A DNA stretch of 64,000 bases from Paenibacillus terrae (GTDB lineage: Bacteria > Bacillota > Bacilli > Paenibacillales > Paenibacillaceae). The notes under the pieces were generated by a model that made no database searches, was not told the DNA's origin, and was given only the letters and a program-made list of their open reading frames with translations. Every line of letters begins with the position of its first letter. The stretch's first letter is position 1. The stretch spans positions 32,416-96,415 of the forward strand of contig NZ_JTHP01000015.1 of assembly GCF_000943545.1 (NCBI RefSeq). Reading direction: 5' to 3'. The translations under genes and the position numbers were made by a program. Shown here piece by piece: positions 9,032 through 19,151 of the stretch.

Positions 9032-9661
9032 TTAGAGGTTCCGAATTGATATAAATAATGCAAAAACAATAAGGCCTATGATATAGATCTTCGTATCCCG
9101 CTTGGACCATACCAGCAAGGCGGAACGTGCTCCAAACAGGGAATGCTCTCTAACTTTCCGCATTTCCATCGCGATCGTCATGTCCTCCGCACGCTGAAAC
9201 AGCGACATCAGCAAGGGAATCACCATCGGTCCAAGATCCCGCCCCCGCACTGTGTTCGGTCGTAGCGCAGCTTTGCCGCGTGCCCGGACAATCAGCGAGA
9301 ATCGCTGCCATTCACTCCAGATCATCGGGATGAACCGAAAGATTAACGATACGGCAAGTGCAAACGAGGTAACGGGAAGCCTCAATTTTTTGCCAACACC
9401 AAGCACCCAATTCAATCCTTCCACCATGCGTCCATAAGGCGTAGTCAGCGAGAACCAGAGACTGGCCAAGGTGACAATTAACAAACGGTACACATTCAGT
9501 AAAGTAGCCTCCGCCTGCATCAGGGAGAAACCGAACTGGAGACCGCCCCTTTCTGTTGAAAGAGTTGTTCCTGACAAAGCCGTGGATACGAGAAAAAACA
9601 ACCTCCAGCATGGCTGTTGGTTCGTCCAGAATGAGGAGAGAGACCATGACAGAATATTCAA
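9032..9661 (-). pseudogene. ECF transporter chimera: ATPase Walker B fused to EcfT end
   Basis: Near 9610-9650 one frame contains LLILDEPTAMLE, the Walker B/D-loop of an ECF-type ABC ATPase, with no Walker A upstream. Within a few codons another frame takes over and runs to 9032. It encodes the last 200 residues of an EcfT membrane component (RGGLQFGFSLMQAEATLL, the RARG coupling motif and RAEDMTIAMEMR). The first membrane segments of EcfT and most of the ATPase are missing. ECF transporters import vitamins or cobalt/nickel. The structure is best explained by a deletion between an ecfA and the following ecfT gene. Confidence 0.7.
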
Positions 9662-9789
9662 TTTGAAACCCCTCCGTCATCAAGAGAATATTCATCATGT
9701 TAACACAACTAATCTGCACAGTAGTAGATTAAAAGTAAATTCAACAGCCATCTTGAAAGTATAAAGGGGATGTGTTAGGATGAAGTTGA

Positions 9790-10814
<1,025 letters not shown>

Positions 10815-10899
10815 AATCAGCAAGTGAAATTCTCAATGTTTTTGATAAATCCTTACGTGAAAACAAATTGATATGATGAACCCTCAAGGAGTGAATACC

Positions 10900-13176
10900 A
10901 TGAACATTCATGTAGACGAGACGCTTGGTTTGTTCCATCTGCAGTCCAAGGATTGCAGCTATATTATCCAGCTTGTAGAAGGATATCCCGCACATGTTTA
11001 TTGGGGAGCACGGCTTCATCATGACAAAAGTCTGGCAAGTATACTGGAGCTTAGGGAGCGGTGCTCCTTTTCTCCCAATCCTGTTCCTTCCAATCGTACG
11101 ATTTCCCTGGATACGCTTCCCCAGGAATATCCTCAGTATGGAACAAGCGACTTTCGTCAGCCTGCTTACCAGGCTGCACTTGCGGACGGAACCCGGATTA
11201 CGGAGCTAAAATATAGTGGTTACCGTATTGTAGCGGGTAAACCACAGCTCGAGGGACTTCCTGCCGTCTATACCGAATCGGATGATGAAGCGGCAACCCT
11301 CTTTCTAATCCTTGAGGACAAATACTCGGGTCTTAAGACGACACTGCTCTATACCGTATTTGCGAATCACAGCGCTATTGCCCGGTCTACTCTTTTTGAG
11401 CATAAGGGAAGCGCTATCATGAATATTGAGCATGCAATGAGCGCCTCTGTCGATTTCACCGATTCCAACTACCAAGCTCTCTACCTGTCCGGAGCGTGGG
11501 TGCGGGAAAGGCATATCCAGCGCCGCGACCTCGGACCCGGGGCCATTCGGTTGGAAAGCCGTCGGGGCTCCAGCAGTCACCAGATGAATCCCTTTCTGGC
11601 ACTGCTTCGTCCTGATGCAACTGAAGATCGCGGAGATGTATACGGCTTCAGTCTGGTCTACAGCAGCAACTTCGTCGCACAGGCAGAAGTAGAGCAATTC
11701 AACCAGACCCGTGTAAGTATCGGAATCAATCCCTTTGACTTCTCCTGGCGGCTTGAACCGGGTCAGTCATTCCAGACCCCTGAAGCCGTTCTGGTCTTTT
11801 CCGAAGAAGGTCTTGGAGGCATGTCGCGCACCTATCATCGACTCTACCGCACACGTCTGTGCCGGGGCTCTTACCGTGACAAAGAGCGCCCTATTCTCGT
11901 AAACAATTGGGAAGCTACTTATTTCAACTTCGACGCCGATAAAATCGAAGCGATTGCTAAGGAAGCGGGGCCCCTCGGTATTGAGCTCTTTGTTCTGGAT
12001 GATGGTTGGTTTGGCAAACGCGACAACGATGATAATTCGCTTGGAGACTGGTTTGAAGACAGCCGCAAGCTGCCTGGAGGTCTTGCCGACCTAGCCAAAA
12101 GGGTTAATGAACAAGGATTACAGTTCGGACTGTGGGTAGAGCCGGAAATGGTGTCTCCTGATAGTGAATTGTACCGCAAGCATCCCGACTGGTGCCTGCA
12201 TGCTGAGGGTCGGCGGCGGACGGAAGGTCGATCTCAGTTGGTGCTCGATCTCTCCCGCAAGGAAGTATGCGATTATTTATACGATACGCTTAGCTCCGTT
12301 TTTTCGATCGCTCCGATCACTTATGTCAAGTGGGACATGAACCGTAATATGACGGAGATTGCTTCGGCTACAGCTTCTAGCGAACGGCAAAAGGAAACCG
12401 CACACCGTTATATGCTTGGACTTTACGATCTGCTGGAACGTCTGACCTCCCGGTTCCCAGACATCTTGTTCGAAAGCTGTTCCGGAGGAGGCGGACGGTT
12501 TGATCCCGGAATGCTCTACTATATGCCGCAAACATGGACCAGCGACGATACCGATGCGATTGAAAGATTGGCTATCCAGTACGGAACAAGCATCGTGTAT
12601 CCAGCCAGCACCATGGGAGCACACGTATCGAGCGTACCGAACCACCAGGTGGGTCGAATGACCTCCCTCGCCATACGCGGTGACGTGGCAATGAGTGGCA
12701 ACTTTGGCTACGAGCTTGACCTTACTGCATTTACAAAGGAAGAAAAAGAGCTCGCTGCCAAACAAATCGCCCAGTATAAGGAAATTCGCTCCCTTGTACA
12801 GCAGGGGAATATGTATCGGCTTCTTAGCCCGTTTGAAGGCCGAGGCGATACGGCCTGGATGTTCGTTAGCGAGGACCAGTCGGAAGCGTTTGTTGCTTAT
12901 TTCCGCGTACTGGCTGAGCCCAATGGGCCAATCCTGCGATTAACTTTAAAAGGACTTGACCCAGAGAAAAAGTATAAGATCGAAACCGGCGCAGCAGGCA
13001 ATACTGACCATACGGGTAATACCTTGGCGGAAGACGGCGGTTCCCCCTTCCGCGAAGCGTTCGGCGGCGAAATCTTTGGAGGTGACCGCTTAATGAAAAT
13101 TGGGCTTGTTGTCTCGGATCTGTCAGGAGATTTTGTCAGCTCCACCTTCCGCCTTAAGGCTGTCCCCCGCGGATAA
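10900..13176 (+). CDS. Alpha-galactosidase, GH36
   Basis: The start is ATG at 10900, 8 bases after AAGGAG. The 758-residue cytoplasmic enzyme has the GH36 layout: N-terminal beta-supersandwich, central barrel with LDDGWFGKRDNDDNSLGDW, nucleophile Asp in VKWDMNRNMTE, the substrate-binding FESCSGGGGRFD, acid/base Asp in WTSDDTDAIERL, and a C-terminal beta domain. It releases galactose from raffinose-family sugars and melibiose. The preceding LacI-type gene is probably its regulator, and a strong terminator follows. Length and motifs are normal. Confidence 0.95.
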   Translation: MNIHVDETLGLFHLQSKDCSYIIQLVEGYPAHVYWGARLHHDKSLASILELRERCSFSPNPVPSNRTISLDTLPQEYPQYGTSDFRQPAYQAALADGTRITELKYSGYRIVAGKPQLEGLPAVYTESDDEAATLFLILEDKYSGLKTTLLYTVFANHSAIARSTLFEHKGSAIMNIEHAMSASVDFTDSNYQALYLSGAWVRERHIQRRDLGPGAIRLESRRGSSSHQMNPFLALLRPDATEDRGDVYGFSLVYSSNFVAQAEVEQFNQTRVSIGINPFDFSWRLEPGQSFQTPEAVLVFSEEGLGGMSRTYHRLYRTRLCRGSYRDKERPILVNNWEATYFNFDADKIEAIAKEAGPLGIELFVLDDGWFGKRDNDDNSLGDWFEDSRKLPGGLADLAKRVNEQGLQFGLWVEPEMVSPDSELYRKHPDWCLHAEGRRRTEGRSQLVLDLSRKEVCDYLYDTLSSVFSIAPITYVKWDMNRNMTEIASATASSERQKETAHRYMLGLYDLLERLTSRFPDILFESCSGGGGRFDPGMLYYMPQTWTSDDTDAIERLAIQYGTSIVYPASTMGAHVSSVPNHQVGRMTSLAIRGDVAMSGNFGYELDLTAFTKEEKELAAKQIAQYKEIRSLVQQGNMYRLLSPFEGRGDTAWMFVSEDQSEAFVAYFRVLAEPNGPILRLTLKGLDPEKKYKIETGAAGNTDHTGNTLAEDGGSPFREAFGGEIFGGDRLMKIGLVVSDLSGDFVSSTFRLKAVPRG

Positions 13177-13215
13177 TCGATGCAGCCAGTGACGATATTA
13201 GGATGATAAAAAAAT

Positions 13216-13255
13216 TAAAACAAGGTAGTCCGATTCTCCGGTCTGCCTTGTTTTA
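13216..13255 (+). terminator. Terminator of the alpha-galactosidase operon
   Basis: A 13-bp stem with one mismatch (AAAACAAGGTAG / CTGCCTTGTTTT) has A-rich and T-rich flanks, so it can work in both directions. Confidence 0.8.
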
Positions 13256-13384
13256 TCATTAATCCGATAATTTAGGTATCTTCACTTTCGTTTGCTTCAA
13301 ACCTTGTCTGCCACAGTGCGTGGAACCATATCATCACTTGCCAACTTCTCGATGTATTTCGGAACGACCGTTGGCTCTTTCACT

Positions 13385-13738
13385 TCAGGGATTCTGTATG
13401 CGAGCAACTCCCTCCACCTTGACGTTCACCACGATCGAGGATAATCCTGTCATATTAGTTATATCCTCCATGACATTTTTCTGTAACTCTCGGGCCACCT
13501 CATGAATGGAGCATCCGTAATCGACGACTACTCTGAGATCAATAATTGTTTCATCCGGGCTTACTGTCACTGAAATTCCTTTTTTGAAATTTTTTCTATT
13601 CAAACGTTTGATTGCTTCTTTTGAAATCCCTCCGTAGATTGCTGATATTCCGGGAGTTTTCAATGCGGCCAAACCAGTAATTTTGGATACAACATCATCT
13701 GATATTAGAATGTGACCGTGCTGCTCGTTTTCAGTCAT
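13385..13738 (-). CDS. Asp23/Gls24-family envelope-stress protein
   Basis: The start at 13738 follows AAAGGAG with 8-base spacing; a longer frame to 13768 has no site. The 117-residue protein matches Asp23/Gls24 (YloU, YqhY, AmaP partner) proteins: ISDDVVSKITGLAALKTPGI, a YGGIS turn, GISVTVSPDETIIDLRVVVD, and the closing SIVVNVKVEGV. These small proteins associate with the membrane or with lipid metabolism and respond to envelope stress. It sits alone between the alpha-galactosidase terminator and the RND operon. Confidence 0.85.
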   Translation of the reverse strand: MTENEQHGHILISDDVVSKITGLAALKTPGISAIYGGISKEAIKRLNRKNFKKGISVTVSPDETIIDLRVVVDYGCSIHEVARELQKNVMEDITNMTGLSSIVVNVKVEGVARIQNP

Positions 13739-13807
13739 ACAATGCTCTCCTTTGGTACCATCATTCAAGCATAATTATGACCTATCTATCTTTTGTATCA
13801 ACTACAA

Positions 13808-16800
13808 CTACAAAGACAATGAGCTATCGTTACTTGTATGCATTTCCTTCTTATGCTTCCGTTTCAGCTTCAGATTAGCTACGACCATATAAAGAGTAGG
13901 CACTACAAACAAAGTTAAAATGGTTGAAAAGATCAGTCCGAATATAATGGTCGTTGCCAACGGTTTGAACAGGATCTCCCCTATTGTGGCAATGGGGATC
14001 ATGCCGACAATTGCAGTTAGTGAAGTAAGCAAGATCGGACGGAAACGGGCAGAGCATGCCATTAGAATCGCGTCTGTTAAATCGACTCCTTCACGCCGCG
14101 CATCTTCAATAAACTCTATCAATACGATACCGTTACGTACGACGATACCGGCAAGTGAAATGATACCCATAATACTCATAAAGCCAATTGGCATACCTGA
14201 AATAAAGCTTCCAAGGATTCCCCCTGCCGCTGCCAGATAAACAGTGGTCATAATAATTAGCGGTGTGGAAACCGAGTAAAACTGCATTGTGATTAAAAGG
14301 AGAATGAGAAAAATAACTATAACGGCTAACTTGCCCAAATCCTTAAATATATCGGACTGCGCGGATGTTTCCCCTCCCATCTCCCAGGTGTAGCCTGGTT
14401 CAAACTGTGTATTGGTAAGTTTGCTGCGGATGTCCTGAGTGAGCTCCGTAGCCGTACGCCCATTTGCATTGGCTGAAATCGTTACCGTCCGTTCCAAATC
14501 ATAACGGTGGATTTGCTGGATGGAAAAGTCCGGTTTCATCGTGACTAACTGGGATAAGGGAATTTGCTCTTTTGCCGCATTGGTCACACTTAATTGTTGA
14601 AACAATACCTCAGGATCATTGTTTGGTTTATCCATGTATATATTTATATCCAGCAATTCCTTACCTGTATCAAAATCCGTTACATTGACCCCGTCACCCA
14701 TTAATAGCATGGTACGCGTTAAATTGGAATAGCTAACCCGATATTTATCCAAGGCTTGTTGATTGACTTGGAAATTCAGATTATAGCTTTGCATACCCAT
14801 ATTATCGGTCACATCTACAGCCCCGGGAGTCCCCGCAACAATTTCTTTTACTTTAGCTGTCATGTTTTGCAGTTTTCCGATATCTTCTCCCTTAATACGG
14901 ATAGACACCGCACTGCCGACCGGGATACCTAATTGAGGAACCCGAATGCTTATCAATGCAGCTGGATATTTAGCTTGTAGCGTATGGGTCCAATTATCCA
15001 CTGTTTTTTTGAGATCAAATAGCCCCTCTTTTCCAACGACAGCAAGTTGGCCATTTACCGCTCCCCCAGAGCCGTGACCACCTGCAACATCGCTGTACAT
15101 CTGAGGCGCTCCTCCACCTGCCGTTCCCGACAACCTCTCTGTTTCCGGCTGTTTTTTGACCCAGTTTCCAATCTCGTTTACAACCTGATTGGTTGCCTGC
15201 AACGACGTTCCTTCTGGCATCGTTACGCTGATCGTGGCATCCGCTTGATCGGATTCCGGAAATAATTCAATGGGAACAATAACAAGCAGTCCGTAGGCTG
15301 CTGTACCAATCATAAGACCTATAAGCGCTGTGAGAAGCGGACGTCGCAATATTCTCGGCATCCAGTTTTTAGAGTACACATTGGAGAGAGACTGTATTTG
15401 ATTACCAAGAAGCCCCGGAGGCTTGGTCGTTTTGCTACGTTCTTTACCCTTACGACGGCTATCGTACCATTGACGGAAAATAGGAATGATCGTTAGCGAC
15501 ATAATCATGGAGGCCAACATCGTTAACGAAATAACGATAGGAATCGGCTTAATAAAGTCTCCAATATTGCCCGGCAGAAATAAAAGCGGGGCAAATGCTG
15601 CAATCGTAGCTAACGTGGCTGTAATGATTGATAAGGAGACCTCTTTCGTTCCTTTAATTGCTGCCTGAGTAGCATCTTCTCCAAATTCAGAGCGTCGGCG
15701 TTCAATGTTGTCATTGACCACGACGGCATCATCAACCAATATACCTAGTACGATGATTAATCCGATAACTGAAATTTGATTCAGCGTTGTCCCTGTTGTG
15801 GGCAAGACAATAAAGCTGATAGCAATAGAAACAGGAATAGCCAAGGCAACAAACGCAGAAGTCAGCAAATTTAATCCTAATGTACAAATAACAATGACCG
15901 ATATAATAGCGATGATCATCTCTTTGGTGAGATTACCAAACATTTCACTTACTCGATCATTTTGCGCAAAGAGCTTTTCAAAATGTACATCCTTAGGCAA
16001 GCTACTTGCAAGTTCATTGATTTTGGCTGTTGCCGCTTTGGATACCGTTGGCACGTCTGTGCCTGTATCTCCGCTCACACTGATCGAAATAGCAGGCTTG
16101 GTATTCACATACGTATAACTAGCCGCTTTTTTAAAAACAAGCGAGGCTGTACCTACATCCTTCAAAGATATCGGAAACCCATCTTCGTTGCTTGAAATCT
16201 GAACGTTATTTAGGACAGATGGATCAGTTGAGGCATTTACCGTCATCTGATAAGTACGCTGATTGAAATCTAAACTTCCTGTAGGAACTCTATCATTCTC
16301 ATCTTTGATTGCTTGAACAACCTGTTCCCAGGAAATATTATATTGCTGCATTTTTTGTGTGTTTAAACTGATACGTATTTCTTGATCTGGTATTCCTTGA
16401 ATATTAACTTGCGAAATACCTGAAACCGTTTTTAATTGATCCTTCCATTTGTTCATCAATTCATTTAAAGAGTATAAATTCTCAACTTTATCAGAAGTAA
16501 TCGCATATGAACCAATGAAAGAGCTTGTCATACTATCATTTATAATGGGCTGCTTGGCATCTGCTGGAAGCTCAGACTGTGAATCCTGCACCTTTGTACG
16601 AAGATCAGCCCACACTTTTGTCGGGTCCGCATCATTTAAAGCTTCTATACTTATACTGGATTGGCCTTTAGAGGAAGTGGAAGAAATCGTTTTGACACCT
16701 TGCACTTCTTTAATTTTCTGTTCCAATATCTTAGTAATGGTTTGCTCAATTCTTTCAGGCGAGGCGCCCGGATAGACGGTTGTAACACTGGCTGACATGG

Positions 16801-16918
16801 GAATAACATCAGGCTGCTCCTGTTTAGGTAACGATGTAAAATTGTAGAGCCCTAGCACAATACACATACCAAAGAAAATAAGTGTAATTTTCTGTTTTTT
16901 AACGATGTATTTAATCAT
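13808..16918 (-). CDS. RND-family efflux pump (AcrB/SwrC type)
   Basis: The 1036-residue inner-membrane protein has the RND plan: TM1 (LIFFGMCIVLGLYNF), a large extracytoplasmic porter loop, six TMs, a second loop and five TMs. The proton-relay Asp pair is in GILVDDAVVVNDN. It exports hydrophobic drugs or surfactants using the proton gradient; in Bacillus the relative SwrC confers surfactin resistance. Its ATG overlaps the TGA of the upstream membrane-fusion gene (ATGA), so both are co-translated. The operon promoter carries tandem YdfI-like boxes and is probably driven by the adjacent two-component system. Confidence 0.93.
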   Translation of the reverse strand: MIKYIVKKQKITLIFFGMCIVLGLYNFTSLPKQEQPDVIPMSASVTTVYPGASPERIEQTITKILEQKIKEVQGVKTISSTSSKGQSSISIEALNDADPTKVWADLRTKVQDSQSELPADAKQPIINDSMTSSFIGSYAITSDKVENLYSLNELMNKWKDQLKTVSGISQVNIQGIPDQEIRISLNTQKMQQYNISWEQVVQAIKDENDRVPTGSLDFNQRTYQMTVNASTDPSVLNNVQISSNEDGFPISLKDVGTASLVFKKAASYTYVNTKPAISISVSGDTGTDVPTVSKAATAKINELASSLPKDVHFEKLFAQNDRVSEMFGNLTKEMIIAIISVIVICTLGLNLLTSAFVALAIPVSIAISFIVLPTTGTTLNQISVIGLIIVLGILVDDAVVVNDNIERRRSEFGEDATQAAIKGTKEVSLSIITATLATIAAFAPLLFLPGNIGDFIKPIPIVISLTMLASMIMSLTIIPIFRQWYDSRRKGKERSKTTKPPGLLGNQIQSLSNVYSKNWMPRILRRPLLTALIGLMIGTAAYGLLVIVPIELFPESDQADATISVTMPEGTSLQATNQVVNEIGNWVKKQPETERLSGTAGGGAPQMYSDVAGGHGSGGAVNGQLAVVGKEGLFDLKKTVDNWTHTLQAKYPAALISIRVPQLGIPVGSAVSIRIKGEDIGKLQNMTAKVKEIVAGTPGAVDVTDNMGMQSYNLNFQVNQQALDKYRVSYSNLTRTMLLMGDGVNVTDFDTGKELLDINIYMDKPNNDPEVLFQQLSVTNAAKEQIPLSQLVTMKPDFSIQQIHRYDLERTVTISANANGRTATELTQDIRSKLTNTQFEPGYTWEMGGETSAQSDIFKDLGKLAVIVIFLILLLITMQFYSVSTPLIIMTTVYLAAAGGILGSFISGMPIGFMSIMGIISLAGIVVRNGIVLIEFIEDARREGVDLTDAILMACSARFRPILLTSLTAIVGMIPIATIGEILFKPLATTIIFGLIFSTILTLFVVPTLYMVVANLKLKRKHKKEMHTSNDSSLSL

Positions 16919-18339
16919 TTGGACGATTCCTCCGATTTCCCAAGTACATCATTCCCGAGTAAATCGCCATTAAATAAAGTTCCTGCTCCTTGCGTAACGA
17001 TTTGATCGCCTGCTTGTAGTCCAGAGACAACTTCGAACTGATTGTTAGTCACTTTTCCAACTTTAATCGCTGTTTTAACGGCCTTGCCATTTACAACTTT
17101 AAAGACATAAGGATCATCTCCAGTGCTAATTACAGCCTCTACGGGCACTAAAAGTGCTTCGTTTTGATTCACACTTTTCGATGCGCTGATGACTTGACCG
17201 GGCTTCCAATTCAGTTCAGGATTGGGAATGGTAACTTCCACATTGATGCTTCCCGTTTTGGAATTCGTCGATGGATAGATCTGAGTGACAGTTCCTGTTC
17301 TAATTTCATTATAGAGAGATATATTTACTTTTTGATCTTTCTTCCACGATAAGATTTCACTGTCCGGTACGGGCAGGAGCACTTTTAAAGTCCTGATGTT
17401 TCCGACAATAAACGCTTCACTCCCGCTGGAGCCCAACTGCCCATCAGCTACCTTTTTCTCAATTACAACACCAGATATGGGGGAGGTTAAAGTGGCTTTC
17501 TTAAGTGCTAAAGCCGTTTGCTCATAAGCAGCTACCGCATCCTCGTAGGAAGCCTGTGCCTGAGCTTTACTGGCTAGCCCTTGTTGCTGAGTAGCCATAG
17601 CCGATTCCAGCCCTGCCCTGGCCTGATCTACACCATCCGAAGCTTGTGCACGCTGTTCCTGGGAAGCCCCTGCAAGCAAAAGGGACAATTTCTCTTGCGC
17701 ATCACTTAAGCTTTTTTGAGCGTTCGTTACTTCCAGCTGCGCATTTTCATTTTCCGTTAATGATACGGCCCCTGCCTGAAATAGACTTTGGGTCCGGACG
17801 GCATCTGCCTTTTTCTTGTTGTACATATTGGTTGCCGCAGTAACTGCATTTTTCGCCTGTGCAATTTCCTGTTTTTTGGCTCCATTGTTCAATTCCTGCA
17901 ATTTGGATTGGGCTGAATTAATCTGGGATTGTGCATTACGAATGCTTGCATGTGCCGATTGAACAGAAGCGTCCGCTTGGCTAACACCGGCTTTCGCCTT
18001 CTCTATAGTTGCCTTGGCCTGAGCAAGCTGCAGCTGATAAGTGGTTGTGTCCAATTTCGCGAGGACTGCCCCTTTATGTACCTGATCCCCCACTTCAACC
18101 GTCGTATTTAAAATACGTCCATTCGCTTCAAAGGAAACTGTGGTTTGATTGCTGGCCTGCAATGTTCCCGCCAGATTAAATTCATTAGCCAAAGGCTTCA
18201 TCGTTACTTTTTGAATGTGTACCGGTTGACCGGATTTTACAGTGGTATCCTCCGAAGCACTTGAGCAACCAGAAACCACCATAGCGAAAGTTATTCCTGT
18301 GACTAGCATTTTGATTCGTGTTCTATTCAACAATTTCAT
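16915..18339 (-). CDS. RND membrane-fusion lipoprotein (HlyD/AcrA type)
   Basis: The 474-residue protein starts with a lipoprotein signal (ITFAMVVSGCSS, lipobox Cys). A biotinyl-lipoyl half (TTVSFEANGRILNTTVEVGD) leads into a long Ala/Gln-rich coiled coil (residues about 110-265), the second lipoyl half (ATLTSPISGVVIEKKVADGQ) and beta-barrel domains. It links the RND pump to the outside in cells without an outer membrane. AGGAGG directly abuts the ATG, so an upstream AGAGGAAG or a TTG two or three codons later may set the true start. It overlaps the RND gene by 4 bases. Confidence 0.9.
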   Translation of the reverse strand: MKLLNRTRIKMLVTGITFAMVVSGCSSASEDTTVKSGQPVHIQKVTMKPLANEFNLAGTLQASNQTTVSFEANGRILNTTVEVGDQVHKGAVLAKLDTTTYQLQLAQAKATIEKAKAGVSQADASVQSAHASIRNAQSQINSAQSKLQELNNGAKKQEIAQAKNAVTAATNMYNKKKADAVRTQSLFQAGAVSLTENENAQLEVTNAQKSLSDAQEKLSLLLAGASQEQRAQASDGVDQARAGLESAMATQQQGLASKAQAQASYEDAVAAYEQTALALKKATLTSPISGVVIEKKVADGQLGSSGSEAFIVGNIRTLKVLLPVPDSEILSWKKDQKVNISLYNEIRTGTVTQIYPSTNSKTGSINVEVTIPNPELNWKPGQVISASKSVNQNEALLVPVEAVISTGDDPYVFKVVNGKAVKTAIKVGKVTNNQFEVVSGLQAGDQIVTQGAGTLFNGDLLGNDVLGKSEESSK

Positions 18340-18420
18340 CCTCCTCGACTTCCTCTAAGCAGTTTGAGCAATCCATAATATTAAACTGCATACCTTTTTT
18401 TTCATAGTACAGCAGTTTAT

Positions 18421-18461
18421 AAAAAAAAAATCGTACATAAGGGCAAGCTCCTTATGTACGA
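18421..18461 (-). terminator. Terminator after the response regulator, overlapping boxes
   Basis: A perfect 11-bp inverted repeat (CGTACATAAGG / CCTTATGTACG) with a 7-base loop is followed on the minus strand by ten T. It lies downstream of the response-regulator gene and shares its bases with the tandem boxes at 18433-18467. Confidence 0.7.
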
Positions 18462-18467
18462 AAGGGC
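18433..18467 (-). promoter_or_regulatory. Tandem YdfI-like boxes upstream of the RND operon
   Basis: Two direct repeats, GTACATAAGGGC (18433-18444) and GTACGAAAGGGC (18456-18467), are spaced 23 bases apart. On the minus strand they read GCCC....GTAC, matching the B. subtilis YdfI target GCCCRAAYGTAC at 10 and 9 of 12 positions. They lie 94-128 bases before the membrane-fusion gene. Confidence 0.6.
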
Positions 18468-18500
18468 AAATTCGAACTGAATATGTTTTTATTTACCATT

Positions 18501-19151
18501 TTAACGATGCAGAATACCTCGTTCCAGAGACACGGCTACCGCTTCGGATCGGGAATCGACACCGAGTTTATTGTAAATGTTCGTTAAATGTGCTTTCACG
18601 GTCCGCTCCGAAGTCCCCATGTCGAACGCAATTTCTTTGCTCCTAAGTCCCCGTGCAACAGACTGCAAAATAATCCTTTCTTTCTCAGTCAGGATTGAAG
18701 TTTCTTCACGCTGCTCGCTTTTGATCTCTCTCTCACTTGTTTTAGCAAAAACTCTTGCTGTAATTTCCGGCTGAAGAAGTGTCTCTCCCCTTAATGCGGA
18801 TTCAATAGTCCGAAATAGATTCTCACGGCTGGTATCTTTTAATAAATATCCTTTTGCCCCCAAAGTCAGTCCCTGGATCATTAAATCATCCTCGTTATAG
18901 GTAGTCAGGATAATAACTGGTGTTTCATTTTGCCGCTCTTTTAAAGCTTTCATCGTTTCCAACCCGCTCATTTGGGGCATATATAGATCCATTAGTATTA
19001 CATCCGGCTGAAGTTCCTCAATCAGGGTAAGAGCTGTTGCCCCTTCTTCCGCTTCACCAACAACTTCGTAGCTGTCATTTGTCTCTAGAACAAGCTTTAG
19101 CCCTTCTCTAACCACCCAATGATCATCTACGATTAGTATTTTAAATTTCAT
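18501..19151 (-). CDS. NarL/LuxR-family response regulator (YdfI-like)
   Basis: The 216-residue protein starts after AAGGAG and overlaps the kinase stop by 4 bases. The receiver domain shows acidic residues in IVDDHW, the phospho-accepting Asp in DVILMDLYMPQM, Thr in ILTTYNEDD and Lys in YLLKDTS. The C-terminal LuxR helix-turn-helix is LTEKERIILQSVARGLRSKE followed by TSERTVKAHLTNIYNKLGV. Lying between its kinase and an RND pump operon, it fits the YdfHI arrangement. It probably binds the three tandem-box sites in this cluster. Confidence 0.92.
   Translation of the reverse strand: MKFKILIVDDHWVVREGLKLVLETNDSYEVVGEAEEGATALTLIEELQPDVILMDLYMPQMSGLETMKALKERQNETPVIILTTYNEDDLMIQGLTLGAKGYLLKDTSRENLFRTIESALRGETLLQPEITARVFAKTSEREIKSEQREETSILTEKERIILQSVARGLRSKEIAFDMGTSERTVKAHLTNIYNKLGVDSRSEAVAVSLERGILHR

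Noticed and set aside
17646..18111. Repetitive Ala/Gln-rich stretch as a possible DNA repeat
   Set aside because: It encodes the coiled coil of the membrane-fusion protein, with no exact DNA repeat unit.
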